DNA of 64,000 nt from JADLGL01 sp050184415 (GCA_050184415.1 JBFXAJ010000002.1:124001-188000), one strand, 5' to 3'. Positions 1-9,575 are shown, counted from the stretch's first letter. Made by a program: numbers and translations. The notes: generated by a model from the letters alone, not told the origin.

Positions 1-1
1 C

Positions 2-169
2 GCCGTCATCCAGGGCCTTCAGGAGTTCATCGAGGAGTATGTCTCCGAAGCGGCTTTCGGCCCGGGCGGCTACCTCTCGGCCCGCGGTCTGATCCCGCTT
101 GGTGACGACGAGCGCGCTGCCACCGCGGAGGCCGCGGTCAATGCCGAGCACATGACCCGCTACCAGTAG
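2..169 (+). CDS. pstS: PstS phosphate-binding protein, C-terminal end (partial)
   Basis: The window opens inside a reading frame that ends at TAG 167-169. The 55 visible residues include GGYLSARGLIPL and a C-terminal tail NAEHMTRYQ, which fits the end of periplasmic phosphate-binding PstS proteins. PstS delivers inorganic phosphate to the PstCA permease. The identification rests mainly on position: pstC, pstA, pstB, phoU and phoB follow in order on the same strand. A strong terminator lies just after the stop, so pstS is probably made in excess over the permease. The start, signal peptide and any Pho box lie outside the window. Confidence 0.85.
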   Translation, partial: AVIQGLQEFIEEYVSEAAFGPGGYLSARGLIPLGDDERAATAEAAVNAEHMTRYQ

Positions 170-177
170 GGTTCTCC

Positions 178-211
178 GGGAGGGCCGTCGGGACGACGGC
201 CCTCCCTTTTT
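178..211 (+). terminator. Rho-independent terminator between pstS and pstC
   Basis: A perfect 13-bp stem (178-190 with 194-206) has a 3-nt loop and is followed by TTTTT. It lies 8 nt after the pstS stop and 26 nt before pstC. Attenuation here would lower pstCAB-phoU-phoB expression relative to pstS, as is common in Pst operons (inference). Confidence 0.85.
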
Positions 212-236
212 CTTCTGCCCCTGGCCGAGGCAAAAT

Positions 237-1616
237 ATGTTCGGGACGGCAGTTCTACTTATTCTTGTTTTGTCGATTGTCGCCTTCTGGGTCGGTCGAT
301 CCAGCGGTAAGCGTTTCGTCGCCGCCGAGGGCCGAGCGGTTCACTCGCGCCCGGCCTATCATGGTCTTTTCGTTGCCGTTTGGGTTGGCATTCCTGCAGC
401 CGTTCTCGTCCTTCTATGGACGTTGCTGCAGGGCACGGTCGTGGAAAGCCTCCTCCAGGCGAGCCTGCCCGAGAGCCTGACTGCAGGTGCTACGCAGACG
501 CAGATCGACCTCATCATGACCGAGGTCCGCAACGTCGCCGCTGGCGTGATCTTCGCCGAGCCTTCACCGGAAGTGGCGGACGCAGCAGCGCGCCTGACCC
601 GGTGGGAGCAGATTGCGTCGTGGGGCATGGTCGTCGCAGCCCTTGCGCTCATGATCGTCGCCCTCGTCATTACGCGCGCCAAGCTCGCGCCCCGCTTCCG
701 CGCCAGGAATTCTTTCGAGAAGGTGCTCTCTGGCGTCATTATCGCATGCGCCGTGGCCGCGATCCTCGTCACCGTCGGGATCATCGTTTCGCTACTTATC
801 GAATCGCTCGCGTTCTTCCGGATGGTGCCGATCACCGAATTCCTCTTTGGAACAAGGTGGGAGCCGCAGATGGCGATCCGGCCGGATCAGATTGCCGGTA
901 CGGGTGCATTCGGCGCGATCCCGGTTCTGACCGGCACGATTCTCGTCGCCGCTGTTGCGATGGTGTTCGCAACGCCCGTCGGTCTTTTCACGGCGATGTA
1001 TCTGGTCGAATACGCCAACCGGCGCGTGCGATCGGTTGTCAAGCCTGTCCTTGAGGTACTGGCCGGCGTTCCGACGGTTGTTTACGGCTTCTTCGCCGTG
1101 CTCACCGTGGCACCGGCCATCCGATCCGCCGGCGGCACGATCGGGATCACGACGTCACCGAACAGCGCTCTGGCGGCTGGCCTCGTGATGGGCGTCATGC
1201 TCATCCCCTTCATCTCGTCTCTCGCTGACGACGCGCTCCGTGCCGTTCCTCGCACTATGCGCGACGGATCGCTGGCCCTGGGCGCGACGCGCGCGGAGAC
1301 GATGCGCAAGGTGCTGTTCCCTGCGGCCTTGCCGGGCATCATGGGCGGCGTTCTGCTCGCATTCAGCCGAGCGATCGGCGAGACCATGATCGTCGTCATG
1401 GCGGCCGGCCTGATCGCGTCGCTGACCTTCAATCCGCTTGAGAGCGTCACGACGGTTACGGTGCAGATCGTCACGCTGCTTATCGGCGACACTGCATTCG
1501 ATAGCCCGAAGACCCTGGCGGCCTTTGCTCTCGGCCTCCTGCTCTTCGTGATCACCCTCCTTCTCAACGTCCTCGCGCTCCGGATCGTGAACCGGTTCCG
1601 CGAGAAGTACGACTGA
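237..1616 (+). CDS. pstC: phosphate ABC transporter permease PstC
   Basis: This is an inner-membrane permease subunit of the high-affinity phosphate importer PstSCAB. At 459 aa it is longer than the E. coli form (about 320 aa). It carries the extra N-terminal part common in alphaproteobacteria: a membrane segment from residue 2, a soluble stretch, then another membrane segment near residues 130-150. The BPD_transp_1 core follows, with TGTILVAAVAMVFATPVGLF and the ABC-docking EAA loop DGSLALGATRAETMRKVLFP near residues 342-361. The ATG at 237 has GAGG 7 nt upstream. pstA starts 7 nt after the stop. Confidence 0.95.
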   Translation: MFGTAVLLILVLSIVAFWVGRSSGKRFVAAEGRAVHSRPAYHGLFVAVWVGIPAAVLVLLWTLLQGTVVESLLQASLPESLTAGATQTQIDLIMTEVRNVAAGVIFAEPSPEVADAAARLTRWEQIASWGMVVAALALMIVALVITRAKLAPRFRARNSFEKVLSGVIIACAVAAILVTVGIIVSLLIESLAFFRMVPITEFLFGTRWEPQMAIRPDQIAGTGAFGAIPVLTGTILVAAVAMVFATPVGLFTAMYLVEYANRRVRSVVKPVLEVLAGVPTVVYGFFAVLTVAPAIRSAGGTIGITTSPNSALAAGLVMGVMLIPFISSLADDALRAVPRTMRDGSLALGATRAETMRKVLFPAALPGIMGGVLLAFSRAIGETMIVVMAAGLIASLTFNPLESVTTVTVQIVTLLIGDTAFDSPKTLAAFALGLLLFVITLLLNVLALRIVNRFREKYD

Positions 1617-1623
1617 GGCCAGC

Positions 1624-2913
1624 ATGGCAATGTCCGCAACCGACGTCGCCGCGCGCGACTGGAGTTCCTCGAAGGCGCAGGGCAACCGGCGCCGGCGCTA
1701 CGCCGCCGACTTGCGCCTCCGCATCTACGGTATCGTGGCGATCGCGATTGCGATCGGTGTTCTTGGCATCCTCCTCGGTACGATCTTCCTCGGCGGCGCG
1801 AGCGCGTTCACCCAGACGCGGGTCGAGGTCACCTTCGACATTTCGACGGACCTCGTGACGCCCGATAACATCCAGCGGGGCAACTTCCGTCAGGTCACAT
1901 CGAACGCGATTGCGACACTGTTCCCGCAAATCACCGATCCCGCGGAGCTTCGGGCCGCCTCGGCGATTCTGACGAACAACGCCCAGTTCTTCGTCCGTGA
2001 CGCGGTGGCTGCCGATCCATCATTGATTGGCCGAACCGTCACCCTCGAAATCCCCGCATCCGATCCGTTCGATCAGCTCAACAAGGGCGTGATCGACCGT
2101 AACCTTCCAGAAAACCAGCGGCGCGTCACGGACGTCCAGGTCGGGCTGTTCGACCAGCTGGCCGAGCAGGGATTGGTCAGCCGGCCCTTCAATTGGGGAT
2201 TGTTCTTCAACACCGACAGCCGCTTTCCCGAACTGGCCGGCCTCCGCGGCGCGATCGTCGGCACCTTCTACATGTTGCTGGTGACGTTTCTGATCAGCTT
2301 CCCAATGGGTATCGCCGCCGCGATCTACCTGGAGGAATTCGCGAGGAAGAACCGGTGGACGCGGCTCATCGAAGTGAACATCAACAACCTCGCCGCGGTG
2401 CCATCGGTGGTGTTCGGGCTTCTCGGCCTTGCTGTTTTCCTCAATTTCATGGGGCTGCCACGCTCGGCGCCCTTGGTCGGGGGCCTCGTACTGTCCCTGA
2501 TTACGCTGCCGACGATGATCATCGTGACCCGCGCCGCGCTCAAGGCGGTGCCCCCATCGATCCGCGAAGCGGCCTACGGCATCGGGGCCTCAAAGCACCA
2601 GATGGTCCTGCATCATGTGCTGCCGCTGGCGATGCCGGGTATCCTGACCGGAACCATCATCAGTCTTGCCCACGCGCTCGGTGAGACCGCGCCGCTGCTC
2701 CTCGTTGGCATGAACGCGTTCATAACCAGCCCCCCTGGCGGTATCCTTGACGCGGCCACCACCCTGCCCACCCAGATCTACATCTGGGCGGACAGCCCCG
2801 AGCGTGGCTTCGTGGCGAAGACGTCAGCCGGCATCGTGGTGCTGCTGGGCTTCCTCATTGTGATGAACGCCGTCGCCATCTTCCTTCGGCGCCGTCTTGA
2901 ACGCACCTGGTGA
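1624..2913 (+). CDS. pstA: phosphate ABC transporter permease PstA
   Basis: This is the second inner-membrane permease subunit of the Pst importer, 429 aa. A basic N-terminus leads into one membrane helix (about residues 35-58). A long hydrophilic region of roughly 140 residues, probably periplasmic, comes before the permease core, so the protein is longer than E. coli PstA (296 aa). The EAA loop is seen at EAAYGIGASKHQMVLHHVLP, and GETAPLLLVG follows. ATG 1624 is used here; ATG 1630 is an in-frame alternative. The stop lies 4 nt before pstB, which indicates translational coupling. Confidence 0.95.
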   Translation: MAMSATDVAARDWSSSKAQGNRRRRYAADLRLRIYGIVAIAIAIGVLGILLGTIFLGGASAFTQTRVEVTFDISTDLVTPDNIQRGNFRQVTSNAIATLFPQITDPAELRAASAILTNNAQFFVRDAVAADPSLIGRTVTLEIPASDPFDQLNKGVIDRNLPENQRRVTDVQVGLFDQLAEQGLVSRPFNWGLFFNTDSRFPELAGLRGAIVGTFYMLLVTFLISFPMGIAAAIYLEEFARKNRWTRLIEVNINNLAAVPSVVFGLLGLAVFLNFMGLPRSAPLVGGLVLSLITLPTMIIVTRAALKAVPPSIREAAYGIGASKHQMVLHHVLPLAMPGILTGTIISLAHALGETAPLLLVGMNAFITSPPGGILDAATTLPTQIYIWADSPERGFVAKTSAGIVVLLGFLIVMNAVAIFLRRRLERTW

Positions 2914-2917
2914 TCCA

Positions 2918-3745
2918 ATGGAACAGCGAATCAACGTGGCGGCCATGAGCATTCCTCCCTCGGCGACTACTGAGTTGGTGACCAGCAACGAGCCCAAGGT
3001 CCGGGCCGACAAGGTCAACGTCTACTATGGTCAGAAACGCGCCTTGTTCGATGTCTCGATCGACATTCCCGAACGGGCCGTCATGGCGTTCATCGGACCT
3101 TCGGGTTGCGGCAAGTCGACCTTCCTCCGCTGCATCAACCGGATGAACGACACCATCGACACCGCACGCGTTACCGGTGAGATTCTCCTCGACGGCGCGA
3201 ACGTGTACGATCCGGCGCTCGACGTCGTGGAGTTGCGCGCCCGGGTCGGCATGGTGTTCCAGAAGCCGAACCCCTTCCCGAAATCGATCTACGAGAACGT
3301 CTCCTACGGTCCGCGCATCCACGGACTCGCCTCGAACCGTGCCGAAATGGACGCGATCGTCGAGGGCAGCCTTCGCAAGGCGGCGTTGTGGGACGAGGTG
3401 AAGGACCGTCTCAACGAGCCCGGGACCGGCCTGTCGGGCGGCCAGCAGCAGCGCCTCTGCATCGCCCGCGCCATCGCGGTCAGTCCCGAGGTGATCCTGA
3501 TGGACGAGCCGTGCTCGGCGCTCGACCCGATAGCGACCGCGAAGGTCGAGGAGCTGATCTCAGAGCTTCGCGAGAATTTCACGATCATCATCGTCACCCA
3601 CTCGATGCAGCAGGCCGCGCGCGTGTCGCAGCGGACGGCGTTCTTCCATCTCGGCATCCTCGTCGAGACGGGCTCGACCGACCAGATCTTCACCAACCCG
3701 CACGACCAGCGGACACAGGACTACATCACCGGTCGCTTCGGCTGA
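2918..3745 (+). CDS. pstB: phosphate ABC transporter ATP-binding protein PstB
   Basis: This is the cytoplasmic ATPase that powers PstCA. It shows Walker A GPSGCGKST, the Q-loop at VFQKPNPFP, the signature LSGGQQQR, Walker B VILMDEP and the H-loop THSMQQAARV. The start ATG at 2918 is 4 nt after the pstA stop. A TTG at 2897 would overlap pstA, and ATG 2945 would also leave a complete domain, so the exact N-terminus is uncertain by about 9 residues. At 275 aa the length is normal for PstB. Confidence 0.95.
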   Translation: MEQRINVAAMSIPPSATTELVTSNEPKVRADKVNVYYGQKRALFDVSIDIPERAVMAFIGPSGCGKSTFLRCINRMNDTIDTARVTGEILLDGANVYDPALDVVELRARVGMVFQKPNPFPKSIYENVSYGPRIHGLASNRAEMDAIVEGSLRKAALWDEVKDRLNEPGTGLSGGQQQRLCIARAIAVSPEVILMDEPCSALDPIATAKVEELISELRENFTIIIVTHSMQQAARVSQRTAFFHLGILVETGSTDQIFTNPHDQRTQDYITGRFG

Positions 3746-3765
3746 CGCCGCAAGGAGAAGAAGAC

Positions 3766-4494
3766 GTGCCAGACAACCACATCGTCAGCGCCTTCGACGA
3801 CGATCTGAAGGACATCGCCCGCAACGTCGCCGAAGTCGGCGGCCTCGCGGAGCAGATGGTCGACCGCGCCATCACCGCGCTGATGCGGACCGATGTCGAC
3901 AGCGCCGAGCGCGTGATCGAGGACGATCGCCGGATCGACCGGCTGCAGCGCGAGATCGAGGAGAAGGCGATCCTTCTCATCGCCCGGCGCCAGCCGATGG
4001 CGCGCGATCTCCGCGAAGTGGTGGCTGCGATCCGCATCGCGGCCGACCTCGAGCGCGTCGGCGACCTCGCCAAGAATATCGGCAAGCGCGTGATCGCCCT
4101 CCAGGGCCAGCTGCAGCCCCCCTCGCTCCTTCATGGCGTGGAGCACCTTGCGCAGCTCGGCATCGAGCAGCTCAAGAACGTCCTTGACGCCTACGCCCGG
4201 CGCAACGTGGCTCAGGCGCTCGCGGTCTGGAACCGCGACGAGGAGATCGACGCGCTCTATACGTCTTTGTTCCGCGAGCTTCTGACCTACATGATGGAGG
4301 ATCCGCGCAACATCACCTTCTGCACGCACCTTCTGTTCTGCGCCAAGAATATCGAACGCATCGGCGACCATGCGACGAATATCGCCGAGACCGTGCACTA
4401 CCAGATCACCGGCGTGCCGCTGACCGAGGAGCGTCCGAAGAACGACCGGTCGAGCCTGTCTCGCCTGGATGACCTCCCGCAGACCGATGACTGA
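3766..4494 (+). CDS. phoU: phosphate signalling protein PhoU
   Basis: PhoU links the Pst transporter to the PhoR-PhoB system and limits phosphate import and Pho activation. The protein has 242 aa, with two PhoU repeats of three-helix bundles. The metal-binding signature region appears as AAIRIAADLERVGDLAKNI and later as CAKNIERIGDHATNIAE. I chose GTG 3766 because a strong site, AAGGAGAAG, ends 5 nt upstream. Longer frames without that site run back into pstB. It lies between pstB and phoB in one operon. Confidence 0.95.
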   Translation: MPDNHIVSAFDDDLKDIARNVAEVGGLAEQMVDRAITALMRTDVDSAERVIEDDRRIDRLQREIEEKAILLIARRQPMARDLREVVAAIRIAADLERVGDLAKNIGKRVIALQGQLQPPSLLHGVEHLAQLGIEQLKNVLDAYARRNVAQALAVWNRDEEIDALYTSLFRELLTYMMEDPRNITFCTHLLFCAKNIERIGDHATNIAETVHYQITGVPLTEERPKNDRSSLSRLDDLPQTDD

Positions 4495-4536
4495 CCGCCG
4501 TTCCCTTCACCCCGCTGAATCCGACGGAGGCCGCCG

Positions 4537-5232
4537 ATGATTCCGCGCGTCATGATCGTTGAGGACGAGGAGCCGCTCACCGAGCTGCTCCGCTACAACC
4601 TCGAAGCCGAGGGCTACGAGGTCCAGGCCGCCCTGCGCGGCGACGAAGCCGAGCTGAAGCTCCGCGAAACCATCCCGGACCTCGTGCTCCTCGACTGGAT
4701 GCTGCCGGGCGTTTCCGGGATCGAACTGTGCCGCCGCCTTCGGATGCGCGACGAGACCCGGACGCTGCCGATCATCATGCTGACCGCGCGCGGCGAAGAG
4801 ACCGAGCGGGTTCGCGGCCTCTCGACCGGCGCGGACGACTATGTCGTGAAGCCGTTCTCGGTGCCCGAGCTCATGGCCCGGGTCCGCGCCATGCTGCGGC
4901 GGGCCAAGCCTGAGACCATCGCCTCGATCCTCCGCAATGGCGACCTCGAGCTCGACCGCGAGACCCACCGCGTCCGCCGAGGCGGCCGCGAGATCCATCT
5001 CGGGCCGACCGAGTACAAGCTGCTCGAGTTCCTGATGCAGAGCCCGGGCCGCGTGTTCTCGCGCGAGCAGCTCCTCGACGCGGTCTGGGGCCGCGACGTC
5101 TATGTCGACGAGCGCACTGTGGACGTCCATGTCGGCCGCCTCCGCCGCGCCATCAACCGCGGCCGCTCGCGTGACCCGATCCGCACCGTCCGCGGCGCCG
5201 GCTACGCGCTCGACGAGCAGTACGCCGCCTGA
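4537..5232 (+). CDS. phoB: phosphate regulon response regulator PhoB
   Basis: PhoB is a DNA-binding response regulator of 231 aa. The N-terminal receiver begins VMIVEDEEPL, with the phospho-acceptor Asp in LVLLDWMLPG (about residue 54) and the conserved Lys in VVKPFSVPEL. The C-terminal winged helix carries the PhoB-typical recognition stretch REQLLDAVWGRDVYVDERTV. GGAGG lies 6 nt before ATG 4537. The partner kinase PhoR is not in the window; in related genomes it often sits upstream of pstS. Confidence 0.95.
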   Translation: MIPRVMIVEDEEPLTELLRYNLEAEGYEVQAALRGDEAELKLRETIPDLVLLDWMLPGVSGIELCRRLRMRDETRTLPIIMLTARGEETERVRGLSTGADDYVVKPFSVPELMARVRAMLRRAKPETIASILRNGDLELDRETHRVRRGGREIHLGPTEYKLLEFLMQSPGRVFSREQLLDAVWGRDVYVDERTVDVHVGRLRRAINRGRSRDPIRTVRGAGYALDEQYAA

Positions 5233-5338
5233 TTGCGGCAGCCGCCCGGTCGGCTGCGCTTTCTGACAGGTGGCAACGCAGCATCGTGGGGCGAGCGTCC
5301 CGCCGTGTCATCGGCGGCATCGCCGGAGGCATTGCGGG

Positions 5339-5367
5339 CGGCGCCGGCGATTGATCTGCCGGCGCCG
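5339..5367. terminator. GC-rich hairpin between convergent phoB and pheT
   Basis: A perfect 10-bp stem, CGGCGCCGGC (5339-5348) with 5358-5367, has a 9-nt loop. It sits between the convergent stops of phoB and pheT. No T-run follows on either strand, so it may be a weak or Rho-assisted end. Confidence 0.4.
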
Positions 5368-5374
5368 GGATTCG

Positions 5375-7789
5375 CTAGCTGCGAAGGGTGGCGCCCGTCG
5401 CTTTCGTCACCTCGGCGACGACCTTGGCCGACACCGCCTCGATCTCGGCGTCGGTCAGCGTCCGCTCGGTCGGCTGCAGGGTCACTTCGATCGCGATCGA
5501 CTTCCGGCCCTCGCCAACCGACGCGCCCTGGAACAGATCGAACACCTCTACCCCGGCGATGAGTGCCTTGTCCGCACCCGCCGCCGCGCGAACCAGCTTC
5601 GCCGCCTCGACAGTCCGATCGACGACGAACGCGAAATCGCGCCGCACCGTCTGGAGGTCCGGAAGATCGAGCGCGGGCTTCGTTCGCGTCGGCCGGCTCT
5701 TCGGCACCGGCAGCATCTCGAGGATCACTTCGAATGCCGCGACCGGGCCGGTCACGCCGATCGCGTCGAGCGTAGATGGATGGATCTCGCCGAACCAGCC
5801 GAGCACCGTCTTCGGGCCGAGCTGGACCGTGCCGACGCGGCCGGGATGGAACCACGCCGGCCCGCCGGCGACGACCTGCACCTTGTCGGTCGCGACGCCC
5901 AGCGTATCGAGGAGCGCGAGGAGGTCGGCCTTGGCGTCGAAGACGTCGACCGGAGCTGCGGCGCCCGACCAATGCCGCCCGGCGCCATCGACCCCCGCCG
6001 TGCCGCGGCGGATACCGGCGGCCGCGGTGAACTGATCCGCCGGCGCGACGCCGCGGTAGACCTGGCCGACCTCGAACAGCGCGACGTCGCCGAAGCCGCG
6101 GTCGGCGTTCCGCTGCGTGGCGGCGAGGAGGCCCGGCAGGAGGCTCGGCCGCATGTCGGACATGTCTGCCGCGATCGGGTTGGTCAGAACGAGCCCCGGC
6201 TGGCCGCCGCCAAAGGCCTCGGCGCTGGCGTGCGGAACGAACGACCACGTCATCGCCTCGACGAGCCCGCGCGTCGCGAGCGCGCGCTTGGCGAGGCGCG
6301 TCCGGCGCTGGCCGAGCGTCAGGACCGGCTTCGACACCCCTTGGGGTTTCCGCATCGGCCGCAGCGGAATAGCGTCCACCCCGACCATGCGCACGACCTC
6401 CTCGACAAGGTCGGCCTTGCCTCCGATATCCGGACGCCAGGACGGCGCCGTCACCGTGCGATGATCGCCATGCCCGGCTACGGAGAAGCCCAGCCGGCTA
6501 AGGATACCCGTGACTTCATCCGCCGGCAGATCGATCCCGGACAGGCGCTTCACCTCGGCCAGCGGGAAATCGACCACGGCAAGGCTGGCCGGCACGGTAC
6601 CGGCGACAATCGCCTCGCTGGCCTCGCCACCGCACAACTCCAGCACCATGCGGGTCGCGAGATCGAGACCGGCCAGGCAGAAGGCCGGGTCGACACCGCG
6701 CTCGAAGCGGAAGCGCGCGTCGGAGTGGATGCCGAGCTTCCGCCCGGTCTGCGCGATGTTGAGCGGATGCCACAGCGCCGACTCGATGAGGACGTCGGTG
6801 GTCATCTCGGAGCAGCCGGTCGCCTCGCCGCCCATGATGCCGCCGAGCGATTCCACGCCTTCGCTGTCGGCGATCACGACCATCGTCTCGTCGAAGGTGT
6901 AGGTGCGGCCGTCGAGGGCGAGCAGGCTCTCGCCCGGCCGTGCCCGGCGGACCACGAGGTCGCCGCGGACCTTCGCGGCATCGAAGACGTGGAGCGGCCG
7001 GTTGCGGTCGAAGGTGATGTAGTTGGTGATGTCGACCAGCGCATTGATGGGCCGAAGGCCGATCGCGCGGAGCCGCTTCTGCAGCCACTCCGGCGACGGA
7101 CCATTCTTCACGCCGCGTACGAGACGGAGCCCGAACGCCGGGCAGAGCGACGGGTCATCGAGGTCGATCGTGATCTTGACCGGGTTGGCGCCGGCCCCAT
7201 GCATAGGCGGCAAAGCATGTCCGACCAGCGTGCCGAGCCCTGCGGCAGCCAGATCACGCGCGATACCGACGACCCCGAGGCAGTCGGGCCGGTTCGGGGT
7301 GATCGCGACGTCGAACACCGGATCGCTCAGCTTCAGCACATCCGCGTATACAGCGCCGACCGGCGCATCCTCGGGCGCCTCGATGATCCCGGTGTGCTCG
7401 TCCGACAGCCCGAGCTCGCGCTCGGACATCAGCATGCCGCGGGATTCGACGCCGCGTATCGTCCCGATCTTGAGCTCCGTGCCGGTTGCCGGGACCACCG
7501 AGCCGGGCCGGGCGAACACGCCCTTGATGCCGGCACGGGCATTCGGCGCACCGCACACGACCTGGACCGGCTCGCCTTCGCCGGTATCGACCACGCAGAC
7601 GCGCAGCCGGTCGGCATTCGGATGCTGCTCGGCCGAGATCACGCGGACGACGCGGAACGGCGCCAGCGCGCGGCCGGGATCGTCCACGCTCTCGACCTCG
7701 AGGCCGACGCGCGTCAGCGTCGCCTCGATTTCAGCCGCAGTCGCGGTGGTCTCGAGGTGATCCTTCAGCCAGGACAGGGTGAACTTCAT
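5375..7789 (-). CDS. pheT: phenylalanyl-tRNA synthetase beta chain
   Basis: This is the beta subunit of the cytoplasmic (alphabeta)2 enzyme that charges tRNA-Phe. The 804 aa match the family length. It begins MKFTLSWLKDHL and has the tRNA-binding EMAP-like domain (about residues 40-150), the B3/B4 editing region, B5 and the C-terminal FDX-ACB domain. Start 7789 overlaps the pheS stop by 4 nt (ATGA), so the two subunits are probably co-translated. A longer in-frame ORF running into pheS is not the gene. Confidence 0.97.
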   Translation of the reverse strand: MKFTLSWLKDHLETTATAAEIEATLTRVGLEVESVDDPGRALAPFRVVRVISAEQHPNADRLRVCVVDTGEGEPVQVVCGAPNARAGIKGVFARPGSVVPATGTELKIGTIRGVESRGMLMSERELGLSDEHTGIIEAPEDAPVGAVYADVLKLSDPVFDVAITPNRPDCLGVVGIARDLAAAGLGTLVGHALPPMHGAGANPVKITIDLDDPSLCPAFGLRLVRGVKNGPSPEWLQKRLRAIGLRPINALVDITNYITFDRNRPLHVFDAAKVRGDLVVRRARPGESLLALDGRTYTFDETMVVIADSEGVESLGGIMGGEATGCSEMTTDVLIESALWHPLNIAQTGRKLGIHSDARFRFERGVDPAFCLAGLDLATRMVLELCGGEASEAIVAGTVPASLAVVDFPLAEVKRLSGIDLPADEVTGILSRLGFSVAGHGDHRTVTAPSWRPDIGGKADLVEEVVRMVGVDAIPLRPMRKPQGVSKPVLTLGQRRTRLAKRALATRGLVEAMTWSFVPHASAEAFGGGQPGLVLTNPIAADMSDMRPSLLPGLLAATQRNADRGFGDVALFEVGQVYRGVAPADQFTAAAGIRRGTAGVDGAGRHWSGAAAPVDVFDAKADLLALLDTLGVATDKVQVVAGGPAWFHPGRVGTVQLGPKTVLGWFGEIHPSTLDAIGVTGPVAAFEVILEMLPVPKSRPTRTKPALDLPDLQTVRRDFAFVVDRTVEAAKLVRAAAGADKALIAGVEVFDLFQGASVGEGRKSIAIEVTLQPTERTLTDAEIEAVSAKVVAEVTKATGATLRS

Positions 7790-8868
7790 GAGCTGAGCCC
7801 TCCCGCGAGCGTCGGCAGGTCGAGCGGACGGAAGCCGTAGTGGCGGAGCCAGCGGATGTCGGCATCGAAGAAGGCGCGGAGATCGGGCATGCCGTATTTC
7901 AGCATCGCGATGCGGTCGATCCCCATGCCCCAGGCAAAGCCCTGGTAGCGGTCGGGATCGATGCCGCCATGCCGCAGCACATTCGGATGCACCATCCCGC
8001 AGCCAAGGATCTCGAGCCAGTCGTCGCCCTCGCCGAACCGGACCTCGTTGCCGACGCGCCTGCAGCGGATGTCGACCTCCATCGACGGCTCGGTGAACGG
8101 GAAGAAACTCGGCCGGAACCGCATCTCGACGCGGTCGACCTCGAAGAACGCCTTGCAGAATTCCTCGAGCACCCATTTGAGGTGGCCGATATTGGTCTCC
8201 TCGTCGATCACCAGCCCCTCGAGCTGGTGGAACATTGGCGTGTGGGTCTGGTCGCTGTCGTTGCGATAGGTGCGGCCGGGAATGACGACGCGGATCGGCG
8301 GCTGCTGCGTCTCCATGGTCCGGATCTGGACCGGCGAGGTGTGGGTGCGCAGCACCAGCTTCTCGCCGTCGGCGCGCGGCGGCATGAAGAAGGTGTCGTG
8401 CATTTCGCGCGCCGGGTGGCCGACCGGGAAGTTCAGCGCGGTGAAATTGTAGTAGTCGGTCTCGATGTCCGGCCCTTCGGCGATCGCGAACCCGAGTTCG
8501 GCGCAGATCACCGTGATCTCGTCGATCACTTGGCTGACCGGATGGATGCGGCCGGTCTCGAGCGGCGACCGCCGCACCGGCAGCGTCACGTCGACCGCCT
8601 CGGCGGCAAGGCGGACCGCAAGCGCGGCGCCCTTTAGCGACGCGCGGCGCGCGGCGATCGCCGTGGCAACGCGATCCTTGAGCCCATTGATCGCGGGGCC
8701 GGCCGTCTGCCGTTCCGCGGGGCTCATGGTCCCGAGCGACTTCAGGAGCTCGGAGACCGAGCCCTTCTTGCCGAGGGCGGAGACGCGAACGGCCTCGAGG
8801 CCGGCATCATCCTGCGCGGCGTCGACCGCGTCGCGGATGGCGCGCTCGAGCGCTTCGATATCCTGCAT
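7786..8868 (-). CDS. pheS: phenylalanyl-tRNA synthetase alpha chain
   Basis: This is the catalytic alpha subunit, 360 aa. The N-terminal coiled-coil arm runs to about residue 100. The class II core follows with HPVSQVIDEI, the motif-2 region TSPVQIRTM, and FRPSFFPFTEPSMEVDI. Motif 3 is GFAWGMGIDRIAMLKYG. The start has GAGGAA upstream. pheT overlaps the 3' end. The pair lies downstream of rpmI-rplT, the usual bacterial order. Confidence 0.97.
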   Translation of the reverse strand: MQDIEALERAIRDAVDAAQDDAGLEAVRVSALGKKGSVSELLKSLGTMSPAERQTAGPAINGLKDRVATAIAARRASLKGAALAVRLAAEAVDVTLPVRRSPLETGRIHPVSQVIDEITVICAELGFAIAEGPDIETDYYNFTALNFPVGHPAREMHDTFFMPPRADGEKLVLRTHTSPVQIRTMETQQPPIRVVIPGRTYRNDSDQTHTPMFHQLEGLVIDEETNIGHLKWVLEEFCKAFFEVDRVEMRFRPSFFPFTEPSMEVDIRCRRVGNEVRFGEGDDWLEILGCGMVHPNVLRHGGIDPDRYQGFAWGMGIDRIAMLKYGMPDLRAFFDADIRWLRHYGFRPLDLPTLAGGLSS

Positions 8869-8996
8869 GGAAATTCCTCATTCGCCTCTGGAGAACCTGC
8901 GGCGCGGCGAATGAGAACGGGATCGCCGGGCCGTGCGTCAACCCGCGCTCGCAAGGAGCGCGGGCCGTCGCAATGGGGCCTCGGAAATCCGGGAAC

Positions 8997-9356
8997 TTAG
9001 GCTGCGAGAGCCGCCTGTGCCCGGTCGACCAGCGCCTTGAAGGCGTCCGGCTCGTGCACGGCGATATCGGCGAGCATCTTCCGATCGACCTCAACGCCGG
9101 CCTTTCCGAGGCCGTCGATAAATCGGCCGTAGGTCAGCCCGTGCAGGCGGGTCGCCGCGTTGATGCGCTGAATCCACAGCGCGCGGAAGGTGCGCTTCCG
9201 GTTCTTGCGGTCGCGATAGGCGTATTGCTGCGCCTTGTCGACGGCCGCCTTGGCGACGCGGATCGTGTTCTTGCGCCGGCCGTAGAAGCCGGACGCCTTG
9301 TCGAGGATCTTCTTGTGCCGGGCGTGCGAGGTGACGCCGCGCTTGACGCGAGACAT
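8997..9356 (-). CDS. rplT: 50S ribosomal protein L20
   Basis: L20 is 119 aa, a 23S rRNA-binding assembly protein. It has the typical basic N-terminus MSRVKRGVTSHARHKKILD and the conserved RKRTFRALWIQRINAA. In many bacteria L20 represses its own operon. It follows rpmI by 12 nt and comes before pheST. Confidence 0.97.
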   Translation of the reverse strand: MSRVKRGVTSHARHKKILDKASGFYGRRKNTIRVAKAAVDKAQQYAYRDRKNRKRTFRALWIQRINAATRLHGLTYGRFIDGLGKAGVEVDRKMLADIAVHEPDAFKALVDRAQAALAA

Positions 9357-9368
9357 TGGCCGTCGCTC

Positions 9369-9575
9369 CTAGCTACGCTGATAGGGAAGGAAGTTGTCCT
9401 TGATGATCTTCGCATCCGGTTCCGAAAGGACGCCGGTGCCGCGCGCCTGGCGAACGAACTTCGAGGTGCGCTTGATCATCCCGTGACGCTTGCCGGCCTG
9501 GGCCGACTTCACGTGGCCCGAGGCGGTCACCTTGAACCGCTTCTTGGCCCCGCTATGGGTCTTCATCTTGGGCAT
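9369..9575 (-). CDS. rpmI: 50S ribosomal protein L35
   Basis: L35 is 68 aa, very basic, and begins MPKMKTHSGAKKRFKVT as in the family. ATG 9575 is chosen; the open frame continues upstream to 9656 but that part does not resemble L35. It is the first gene of the rpmI-rplT unit. infC, usually directly upstream, lies 1.8 kb away. Confidence 0.97.
   Translation of the reverse strand: MPKMKTHSGAKKRFKVTASGHVKSAQAGKRHGMIKRTSKFVRQARGTGVLSEPDAKIIKDNFLPYQRS

Noticed and set aside
5270..7840. Long antisense open frame (856 aa) across pheT
   Set aside because: It is an Arg/Asp-rich shadow of the highly GC-biased pheT gene, with no ribosome site or recognisable domain. Similar antisense frames over the stress kinase, helicase and phosphomannomutase genes were left out for the same reason.
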